A stretch of DNA of 10,449 nucleotides. It comes from Clostridia bacterium. Its GTDB lineage: Bacteria > Bacillota > Clostridia > Christensenellales > Borkfalkiaceae. The stretch spans positions 1 to 10,449 of the forward strand of contig CAAFZH010000004.1 of assembly GCA_900767495.1 (NCBI GenBank), read 5' to 3'. Below the pieces are notes generated by a model that worked only from the letters and a program-made list of their open reading frames with translations, made no database searches and was not told the origin of the DNA. This document shows, one piece after another, positions 1 to 5,429 of this stretch (its first letter is position 1; each line of letters starts with the position of its first letter). A program made the position numbers and the translations under genes.

Positions 1-119
1 CGATGATTTTTGGCGAAGGCGGCTTTGTTCGTACTTTGTGGTACGGGCGAAGTCGAATTTGGCAAAAAGCGCGTAAATATCGGCGTTTTGGCGGGTTCAA
101 ACGCAATCACCTGTGGCTA
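1..119 (-). repeat. Dispersed intergenic repeat, copy 1 (edge-truncated)
   Basis: Read on the minus strand, this matches copy 2 (from 2129) and copy 3 (about 4053-4108). The first 23 bases from 119 down to 97 are identical to 2129-2151. The 33 bases at 62-94 are identical, in reverse complement, to 4069-4101. Similarity to copy 2 continues in weaker form to base 1, through a GTAC-rich hairpin (27-34 with 41-48, G-U pairs allowed, loop TTTGTG), so the element probably continues off the left edge. It ends only 20 bases before the HAD start codon. It has no transposase and no long coding capacity. I see no promoter for the next gene inside it. Confidence 0.85.
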
Positions 120-138
120 GCCATTAGAGAGTTGAACC

Positions 139-849
139 ATGTTAAAAGCAATTTTATACGACAAAGACGGAACGCTGATGCGGTTTGACGCATTCTGGAT
201 TCCCGTAGCAAAAGCGGCGATAAGGTCCGTAACGGACAAGGCCGCACCCACCCCCGACGCCGATAAAATCGCCGACGAAATCGGCAGAAAAATAGGCATA
301 GTAAACGATACCGTAGACCCCAAAGGCATATTATGCGGCGGCACTTACTCGCAATTTGCCCAAACGGTAAACGGCGTTTTTAAAAAATACGGCGTTGCCG
401 CCGAGGTGGACAGGCACGATATCGAACGCGCGACGGCGGATAACGTAAAAGCGGGGGTTATACTGCCCGTTTGCGACGACTTACGCGCGAAACTCGAAAA
501 AGCGCGCGAAAAAGCAAAACTATTCGTGGTAACTACCGACGACAGAAGTATAACCGCGTTTTGTCTTGAAAAACTCGGCGTTTCGGACTTGTTCGACGGG
601 ATATACTGCGACGACGGCAACACTCCGCATAAGCCCGACCCGTTCGCAGCCGACGACATAGCAAAAAAACTGAACGCCGCAAAAAACGAGATGTTTATGA
701 TAGGCGACACCGCCACCGACAAAAAATTCGCGGATAACGCCCGCGTGCCTTTCGTGTTTGTGGGAACGGATACCGAAATCGGCGAAAAATCGGCTTATAG
801 CGCGGATAACGCAGGACTCGCAACCGACCTTATATTAAACCTTTTATGA
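139..849 (+). CDS. HAD-superfamily hydrolase, phosphoglycolate-phosphatase-like
   Basis: A 236-residue cytosolic phosphatase of the haloacid dehalogenase superfamily. Motif I is DKDGT (8-12), with Asp8 the expected nucleophile and Asp10 the general acid. Motif II is the VVTTDD stretch (130-135). Motif III is Lys165 in HKPDP, and motif IV is GDTATD (189-194), whose Asp residues bind Mg2+. The helical region between about 15 and 105 fits a C1 cap, and the length suits the Gph/PGP subgroup. These enzymes hydrolyse small phosphomonoesters such as 2-phosphoglycolate or sugar phosphates; the substrate cannot be read from sequence. The start is chosen because DKDGT lies at the usual distance from the N-terminus. 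The upstream AGAGAG is only a weak ribosome site. The stop overlaps the MATE start (ATGA), so the two are probably translationally coupled. Confidence 0.9.
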   Translation: MLKAILYDKDGTLMRFDAFWIPVAKAAIRSVTDKAAPTPDADKIADEIGRKIGIVNDTVDPKGILCGGTYSQFAQTVNGVFKKYGVAAEVDRHDIERATADNVKAGVILPVCDDLRAKLEKAREKAKLFVVTTDDRSITAFCLEKLGVSDLFDGIYCDDGNTPHKPDPFAADDIAKKLNAAKNEMFMIGDTATDKKFADNARVPFVFVGTDTEIGEKSAYSADNAGLATDLILNLL

Positions 850-2141
850 AAAAATTCAAACTTTTTAATTATATTCTGCCGTCCGTTATTTCGATGGTTA
901 TAGTGGGAACGTACACCAACATCGACGGACTGTTTATAGGCAATCGCGCGGGCGACGACGGTCTGGCGGCAATAAACATAGCCTGGCCGATAGTGGCGTT
1001 TATAACTTCGCTCGGGTCGGGGCTCGGCGTGGGCGCGGCGGTCGTAATAAACGGTCTGCGCGGCAAAAACGAATACGCCCTTGCCGAAAAGGTTAAACCC
1101 GCCGCCCTATGGCTGCCGATAGCGGGCGGAGCGGCGGCGACGATTTTTTGTCTGCTCGTTTACTCCCCGTTACTTACCTTGCTCGGCGCGGAAGGCATCG
1201 TTAAAACTTACGCCGAAAACTATTCGCTGGCAATTTCTCTCGGCGCGATTTTTCAGGTAATAGGCGCAAGCGCGGTCGTGCTGCTCAGAAACGAAGGTAA
1301 AACCTACTCCGCTCTTATATATACCGCAATCGGGCTTGCCGTACACGTCGCACTCGACTTTCTTACGGTCAAAAAATTCGCGCTCTACGGCGTTGCCGCC
1401 GCCACGGTCGTTTCACAGGCGGTAGTCGCGGCTCTTTCGCTTTTTTCGCTGCTGCGCCGCGGCGATAAATCCGCAAAAACTCCGTCCGCGCAAGAATGCT
1501 CCGATAAAGAAAAATCGCCGCGATTCGCCCTGCTCGTTTTAAAAAATTCCGTCGCTCCTTTCGGGCTTAATTTCGTGCCGTCCATGGTGCTGACTTTTAC
1601 CAACTTTTTCGCTTTGAAAATAGGCGGAACTACGGCGGTCGGCGCGTACGCCGTAATGAGTTACGTTCTGTATACTTACGATTACGTCTTTCAGGGCGTA
1701 TGCGACGGCGCGCAACCGGTGTTCAGTTATTACAGGGGTGCAAACGATATACGCGAAGAACGAAACACCCTTTATAAGACGATTATCACTATGACCGCGC
1801 TCTCGGTCGCGTTTGTCGCCTTAACCCCCGCGGCTATCATTTTTTTACCCGACGTCTTTGCGGTTTCCGCCGAGGCGGCGCAAATGATTAAAACGGGATT
1901 TATAATTTACGCGTTTGCCTATCCGCTTAAAGCGGCGGTAAAATTTATCTGCGCCTACGCCTACTCCACGGGCAAGGTCGCCTTGTCTAACATAATTACC
2001 TTTCTCGACCCGTTCCTCTTTACGCCGTTAAGCCTCCTCGTTTTAGCCCCGACCGGCACGAGCGGAATCTGGGCGGCGTTGCCCGTTTCGCAACTTTTAA
2101 CGCTTATCGCGTCGGGCGTCATACATTTTAGCCACAGGTGA
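846..2141 (+). CDS. MATE-family multidrug/cation efflux transporter
   Basis: A 431-residue, very hydrophobic inner-membrane protein with about 12 predicted helices in two halves. A basic, polar cytoplasmic loop joins the halves (about 201-227, rich in Arg, Lys and Ser). The N-terminus carries the MATE-like pattern around YTNIDGLFIGNRAGDDGLAA (23-42), the first helix and loop that open the transport lobe. MATE proteins export drugs or metabolites against Na+ or H+ gradients; the substrate here is unknown. The gene starts inside the HAD stop codon (ATGA). The C-terminus is short: after the last helix only a few residues remain, and the final codons (Ser-His-Arg-stop) lie within dispersed repeat copy 2, so the original tail may have been replaced. 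The family assignment is firm and the role is inferred. Confidence 0.92.
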   Translation: MKKFKLFNYILPSVISMVIVGTYTNIDGLFIGNRAGDDGLAAINIAWPIVAFITSLGSGLGVGAAVVINGLRGKNEYALAEKVKPAALWLPIAGGAAATIFCLLVYSPLLTLLGAEGIVKTYAENYSLAISLGAIFQVIGASAVVLLRNEGKTYSALIYTAIGLAVHVALDFLTVKKFALYGVAAATVVSQAVVAALSLFSLLRRGDKSAKTPSAQECSDKEKSPRFALLVLKNSVAPFGLNFVPSMVLTFTNFFALKIGGTTAVGAYAVMSYVLYTYDYVFQGVCDGAQPVFSYYRGANDIREERNTLYKTIITMTALSVAFVALTPAAIIFLPDVFAVSAEAAQMIKTGFIIYAFAYPLKAAVKFICAYAYSTGKVALSNIITFLDPFLFTPLSLLVLAPTGTSGIWAALPVSQLLTLIASGVIHFSHR

Positions 2142-2275
2142 TTGCGTTTGACCCCGCCAAAACGCCGCTATTTATATGCTTTCTTGCAAATTCTCGGTTG
2201 GTGTACGTACAGTACTACCGTCCTCGCCTTTGCAACAAATCATCAAAAATATCGGCGTTTTTGTTGCATGCAAGT
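2129..2275 (+). repeat. Dispersed intergenic repeat, copy 2
   Basis: Plus-strand copy of the repeat seen reversed at 1-119. Bases 2129-2151 are identical to the reverse complement of 97-119, and about the first 65 columns align without gaps, with few mismatches. The centre holds a strong hairpin (2200-2206 with 2212-2219, one bulged base, loop 2207-2211). An outer pair is TTGCAAA against TTTGCAA. The ends carry inverted copies of a 15-base motif, AAAACGCCGCTATTT at 2159-2173 and AAATATCGGCGTTTT at 2247-2261. Another 9-bp stem is TGCAACAAA (2231-2239) with TTTGTTGCA (2260-2268). The right boundary is uncertain. There is no transposase. It could be a MITE-like element or a structured non-coding repeat. 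Confidence 0.85.
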
Positions 2276-2349
2276 CTGACGGCGTGTTTTTAGACTAGGA
2301 TATTACGAAAAGACAGTTACCGACAGAGCAAAATAAATTACGTTTATGT

Positions 2350-2461
2350 AAAACTTGTAAATATAACATAAAAAATGCCATAAAAACTTGTAAATTCATA
2401 CCTCATATCTTAATTAAAACTTGTAAATCTTGATTGACTTTTTTGTGTAAAAGTTGTATAA
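2350..2461 (+). repeat. Four-copy 33-bp-phased short direct repeats
   Basis: The 13-base motif AAAACTTGTAAAT occurs exactly at 2350-2362, 2383-2395 and 2416-2428. A diverged fourth copy, AAAAGTTGTATAA, starts at 2449. Every start-to-start step is exactly 33 bases, while the 20-base spacers differ completely. The third copy ends just upstream of the -35 box, and the fourth overlaps the extended -10 region of the ATPase promoter. The period is close to three helical turns, so a protein bound to each copy would sit on nearly the same face of the DNA. The likely role is a multi-site operator for the ATPase gene (inference). Confidence 0.85.
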
Positions 2462-2462
2462 T
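2434..2462 (+). promoter_or_regulatory. SigA-type promoter of the ATPase gene
   Basis: TTGACT (2434-2439), a 17-base spacer and TATAAT (2457-2462), with a TG one base before the -10 box, make a near-consensus housekeeping promoter. Transcription should start near 2469, giving a short leader of about 23 bases. That leader contains the strong ribosome site AAGGA (2479-2483), eight bases before the ATG at 2492. The -10 box overlaps the fourth copy of the 33-bp-phased motif, so a protein binding there would block the promoter. Confidence 0.85.
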
Positions 2463-2491
2463 GCACATATAAAGCGAAAAGGAACACAAAA

Positions 2492-3850
2492 ATGGAAAGG
2501 ACAAAACTACAAGAATTAAAAAAATGGTATGCCAATAAACGTAGAAAGCCTTTGGTAATATGGGGCGCGCGGCAAGTAGGAAAAACTTACCTTGTAAAAG
2601 ATCTTTTTGCCGAGAAAGAATTTAAAGATTACGTTTATATCGACTTAAAAAAAGACGGCGATGCAAGAGATTTCTTTTCAACGACTTCCGACGCGGAAAA
2701 ATATTTAAGTTATATCGAAGCGCGCTACGGTAAGAAAATTTCCGAAAACGTTTCGCTTATTTTCGACGAGGTACAACAATGTCATCAAGTATTGTCAGCA
2801 TTAAAATATTTTAAGCAAGATTATCCTCAATTGCCGGTTATTGCAACGGGTTCAATGGTAAGACTTTCCATAAAACACGAAGAAAGTAAAAATCGAAAAG
2901 ATAACAAAGACGAATTTTTGTTTCCTGTCGGAGCAATCGACTCTATAAACGTTTACCCTTTAAATTTTGAGGAATATTTGCTGAATACAAACGCCGTATT
3001 ACTTAATCGAATAAAAGAGGCTTATCGTAATAAACTGCCGCTCGAACGCTACGAACACGAATTGGCTCTGAATTTGTTATACGAATACTTAACCATAGGC
3101 GGAATGCCTGAAGCGGTAAGTATATTTTTGGAAGAAAAGTCTTTCGTAGATGCGAAGAATGCTTTAAAAGAAATTTACGATAATTATTTGGCGGATATGG
3201 ATTCTTATAACGTATCTAACGAAACAATTTTAAGAACGAAAAACGTTTATAAAAATATTTTTTCGCAACTGAATAAAGAAAACAAAAATTTCAAAATTAC
3301 ACAAATAGAAAAGGGAAAATCGAACAGAGATTATTTTAACGCTTATCAATGGCTGGAACTTGCAAGAATCGTCTATCGCAGTCGTAAAAAAACAGGTAAG
3401 GTTAATTTACCGCTTATAGAAGAAGAGGAAGGCACTTTCAGATTATATTTATCCGACGCCGGAATGTTTTCCTATCAAAGCAAAGTGAGCCAGGCAGATT
3501 TTTTCGTAAAAGAAAAACGAAACACTCTTTCGGGCGTTTTTTACGAAAACTACGTCGCAACCGAATTTGCATCAAAAGATATTCCGCTATTTTATTGGAC
3601 GGGAAACAACTCAAACGAGTTTGAATTTATAGTTGAAAACAATGGCAAAATCTTGCCGATTGATGTAAAGAGAGGGAGTGGAAAATTAAACTCGCTTGAA
3701 GCGTTCCGCCGAACGAACACAAAATCGACCGCAATAAAAATCTCATCGAATAACTACGGGTATAATGCGGAAAACGATATATTGACTATTCCGTTATACG
3801 AGGTTTTCCTTTTAGCCGACGATTTATCAAACGGCAATATACTCACATAA
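2492..3850 (+). CDS. AAA-family ATPase with C-terminal DUF4143 domain
   Basis: A 452-residue cytosolic protein of the AAA_14/DUF4143 family. Walker A is GARQVGKT (25-32) and Walker B is LIFDEVQ (89-95). ATGS (118-121) fits the sensor-1 strand. VYPLNFEEYL (154-163) and GGMPEAV (203-209) are family hallmarks. The DUF4143 part contains YENYVATEF (351-359) and a PD-(D/E)XK-like core, with acidic residues around NEFEF (375-379) followed by Asp391-x-Lys393 in PIDVK. The family's function is not settled; it is widespread, patchy and often multicopy, and a nucleic-acid or defence role has been suggested only by fold. It has its own promoter and terminator and no functional partner nearby. Its codons are clearly AT-richer than those of the HAD and MATE genes, which suggests transfer. 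The start is supported by AAGGA at eight bases. Confidence 0.9.
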   Translation: MERTKLQELKKWYANKRRKPLVIWGARQVGKTYLVKDLFAEKEFKDYVYIDLKKDGDARDFFSTTSDAEKYLSYIEARYGKKISENVSLIFDEVQQCHQVLSALKYFKQDYPQLPVIATGSMVRLSIKHEESKNRKDNKDEFLFPVGAIDSINVYPLNFEEYLLNTNAVLLNRIKEAYRNKLPLERYEHELALNLLYEYLTIGGMPEAVSIFLEEKSFVDAKNALKEIYDNYLADMDSYNVSNETILRTKNVYKNIFSQLNKENKNFKITQIEKGKSNRDYFNAYQWLELARIVYRSRKKTGKVNLPLIEEEEGTFRLYLSDAGMFSYQSKVSQADFFVKEKRNTLSGVFYENYVATEFASKDIPLFYWTGNNSNEFEFIVENNGKILPIDVKRGSGKLNSLEAFRRTNTKSTAIKISSNNYGYNAENDILTIPLYEVFLLADDLSNGNILT

Positions 3851-3868
3851 TTTTATATATTTAAGATT

Positions 3869-3901
3869 AAAGCGAATCGGTTTTATAACCGACTCGCTTT
3901 T
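3869..3901 (+). terminator. Hairpin terminator after the ATPase gene, probably bidirectional
   Basis: A 14-base stem (3869-3882 with 3887-3900) has one A-C mismatch and loop TTAT. It ends in TTTT and begins 18 bases after the ATPase stop. The U-tract is short. The stop codon of the WYL-regulator remnant on the other strand (3900-3902) touches the hairpin, so it fits a terminator once shared by two convergent genes. Confidence 0.7.
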
Positions 3902-4061
3902 AACATACGTAAGTTTTAGAAATAAATTTGTTTAGTTTATCTTTAACTTCCTGCGGAGATTTTATTCTTCCTTGAAATTGTACTATCCGGGTAAAGAACG
4001 GCGGACTTATTCTGACGGCAACTTTTACACGAAAATACTCTCTTTGTCTGTACGTGTTGCG
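3900..4061 (-). pseudogene. WYL-type transcriptional regulator, C-terminal remnant
   Basis: On the minus strand an open frame of about 53 codons runs from an in-frame stop at 4062-4064 to TAA at 3900-3902, with no start codon. It contains YFRVKVAVRISPPFF, then VQFQGRIK and SPQEVKDKLNKFI. That order matches the C-terminal end of clostridial WYL-domain regulators: a strand leading to VAVSPPFF, a WVFxF-like strand, then a SPxxVK helix. The upstream in-frame stop arises where repeat copy 3 begins, so the rest of the gene is missing. The usual Trp of the WVF segment is not present, which fits decay. A hairpin terminator directly follows the stop. This was recognised by eye from family pattern, not by search; a chance reading is unlikely but possible. 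Confidence 0.6.
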
Positions 4062-4108
4062 TCAAAATCCGCCAAAACGCCGATATTTACGCGCTTTTTG
4101 CAAGGTTC
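4053..4108 (+). repeat. Dispersed intergenic repeat, copy 3 (core only)
   Basis: Bases 4069-4101 (33 nt) are identical to the reverse complement of 62-94. Weaker similarity extends to about 4053 on one side (GTG-TTGCG against GTGATTGCG) and about 4108 on the other (TTCG). The GTAC hairpin half present in copies 1 and 2 is not recognisable here, so this is a partial copy. It lies exactly between two broken genes on the minus strand, an MFS N-terminus and a WYL C-terminus, and supplies the stop codons that end both frames at its borders. Confidence 0.85.
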
Positions 4109-4235
4109 GTATTTTTGTCAGGCATAAGTATGATATTCGCGTTATAGACCAACTTACCCAAATAAGAACAAGTATAGACGAGCCAACATACCGCGATAGT
4201 CAAAACGCTTTTATTCGACAATTTTTTTCGTTCAT
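4087..4235 (-). pseudogene. MFS transporter, frameshifted N-terminal remnant
   Basis: The ATG at 4235-4233 overlaps the fucosidase stop (ATGA) and would begin MNEK, but the frame breaks in a run of seven A (minus strand; T7 at 4222-4228). Adding one A restores MNEKKLSNKSVLTIA followed by CWLVYTCSYLGKLVYNANI, the typical first helix and loop of clostridial MFS permeases of the sugar-phosphate/organophosphate type (CWxxY..SYLGR..YNAN). After about 43 residues the frame runs into repeat copy 3 and stops at TAA (4087-4089). About 90 percent of a normal MFS protein of around 400 residues is missing. It was probably the third gene of the fucosidase operon and supplied the import step. The MFS call rests on motif recognition by eye. 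Confidence 0.6.
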
Positions 4236-5428
4236 TTCAACTTAAATTTAGCAACCCTTACCGCAAGGCTTTTGCCGTATTCAAAGGGTTCGCACACGAA
4301 CGAATTGTCGGTTTTCAAGTTGATTTCCTTGCCGCTGTCAAGCCACTCGGCGTCGACTATTCTTTTGTCGGTGTTAAACGTTACCGTCTTGCTTTCGCCG
4401 AATTTCGCCACGTTACAATTCGCGCTCATTAAAACGCCTTTTATAGCGGCGTAATAGTATTCGCCGTCGGTCATCATATCGGCGTTTTCGGCAGTCAAAT
4501 CTGTAGATTTCGCCTTATAGATAAAGTTTTTATTTTCTTTTATCCACATACCTATACGCTTAAACGCGGCTTTTTCGCCCTCGTCCATTTTGCCGTTGCC
4601 TTTAAGTCCCGAATTTAAAAGCAAATTGCAATCGTATTTACGGCAATCTACCAGAGTTTCAATCAATTCCTTCGGCGATTTTAAGCAAATATCGTATTTT
4701 GCGTATCCCCAATGGTCGGTAAGTGCGTCGCACACTTCGCCCGCGATAGGCTTTTCAGAGGTGTCGACGAACGCAGGTTTACCGCGCTCGAAAGTAACGC
4801 TGTCTATTTCGATATGACCAGTTTGCCCGAGTGCGTTAAGTCCCGTATTATTTATAATCATCGCCTCGGGTTGGTATTTTCTTATCGTACCGTAAATTCT
4901 GTCCTCCTGCCAGTCTTCGTTCGGCTTATCCCACATTCCGTCAAACCAAAAACCGCCTATCTTGCCGTAGTTTTTGCATAAAATCTCTATGCTTTTATCG
5001 AGATAGTTTATATACTCAGGGAAGTCGTTATTATAATAGGGGTTATGCCAATCGAGCAAAGTATGATAGAAGAAAGGAATTATTCCCTCTTTATTGCACT
5101 CGTCCACGAATTCGCGGATAAGATCTCTGCCCGTGGGAGAATGCGGAGCGTCGAATTCGCTAAGACCGCGGGTATCGTACAGAGAAAATCCGTCGTGGTG
5201 GCGAGTGGTGAGCGTAATATACTTACACCCAGCGTCTTTTGCGGTTTTTACAAGGTTTTTAGCCCAGTTTTTGGTTATTTTAAACTTATTTATCGTACTT
5301 TCGTACTCATTCTTATCGGGAACGTATTGCATATAATACCATTCGCCCCTGCCGATAACGCTGTACAGCCCGAAATGTATAAACATTCCGAAACCTAATC
5401 TTTTAAAATTCTCGATATATTCGTACAT
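4232..5428 (-). CDS. GH29 alpha-L-fucosidase, intracellular
   Basis: A 398-residue glycoside hydrolase family 29 enzyme that removes terminal alpha-L-fucose by a retaining mechanism. Family landmarks in order: GMFIHFGLYS (14-23), TTRHHDGF (74-81), FFYH (119-122), and GGFWFDGMW (158-166), where Asp163 is the expected nucleophile. Next come DHWGY (238-242) and NLLLNSGLKGNG (268-279), a variant of the usual NLLLNIGPxxDG. The C-terminal 90 or so residues form a small beta domain. The acid/base residue is not obvious by eye (Glu207 in HIEID is one candidate). No signal peptide, so it acts in the cytosol on imported small fucosides. The ATG follows the mutase-fusion stop by one base, and the nearest GAGGAA is about 18 bases upstream, so translation probably depends on re-initiation. 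The protein appears intact. Confidence 0.88.
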   Translation of the reverse strand: MYEYIENFKRLGFGMFIHFGLYSVIGRGEWYYMQYVPDKNEYESTINKFKITKNWAKNLVKTAKDAGCKYITLTTRHHDGFSLYDTRGLSEFDAPHSPTGRDLIREFVDECNKEGIIPFFYHTLLDWHNPYYNNDFPEYINYLDKSIEILCKNYGKIGGFWFDGMWDKPNEDWQEDRIYGTIRKYQPEAMIINNTGLNALGQTGHIEIDSVTFERGKPAFVDTSEKPIAGEVCDALTDHWGYAKYDICLKSPKELIETLVDCRKYDCNLLLNSGLKGNGKMDEGEKAAFKRIGMWIKENKNFIYKAKSTDLTAENADMMTDGEYYYAAIKGVLMSANCNVAKFGESKTVTFNTDKRIVDAEWLDSGKEINLKTDNSFVCEPFEYGKSLAVRVAKFKLK

Positions 5429-5429
5429 A

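Larger units (their letters stand above)
2276..2491. other. Gene-free stretch upstream of the ATPase gene
   Basis: Together with repeat copy 2 this makes about 350 bases between the MATE and ATPase genes. From 2276 to about 2349 I see nothing recognisable: no open frame with a plausible start and no clear hairpin. From 2350 it is strongly AT-rich and holds the phased 13-bp repeats, the promoter and the ribosome-binding site described separately. The composition shift from the GC-richer MATE gene falls in this stretch. Confidence 0.6.

Noticed and set aside
2..76. Possible C-terminus of an upstream gene ending in NLAKSA-stop
   Set aside because: The frame is repeat sequence. The same NLAKSA-stop appears at copy 3 and a diverged version at copy 2, so the peptide reflects the repeat and not a gene family I can name.
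88..110. tRNA T-loop-like GGTTCAAAC
   Set aside because: The flanking bases cannot form the 5-bp T stem, there is no acceptor or anticodon arm, and the motif is altered in copy 2.
3..188. Open frame of 61 codons across the left repeat
   Set aside because: It lies almost wholly in repeat copy 1 and overlaps the HAD start in another frame; the same reading is broken in copies 2 and 3, so it is a by-product of the repeat.
2299..2432. Peptide with KTCK every 11 residues (plus strand)
   Set aside because: It arises because the 33-base period is a multiple of three. It has no start codon, no ribosome site and lies upstream of the mapped promoter elements.
2350..2461. CRISPR array
   Set aside because: The 33-bp period with unique 20-bp spacers resembles one superficially, but 13-base repeats are too short, there are only four, the last is a promoter element, and no cas gene is present.
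1..4108. Insertion sequence or composite transposon
   Set aside because: No transposase or recombinase is seen and no target duplication could be recognised, so the repeats are reported only as a dispersed family.
4054..4245. Plus-strand open frame of 63 codons
   Set aside because: It crosses repeat copy 3 and is antisense to the MFS remnant and the fucosidase end; the minus-strand readings match known families, this one does not.
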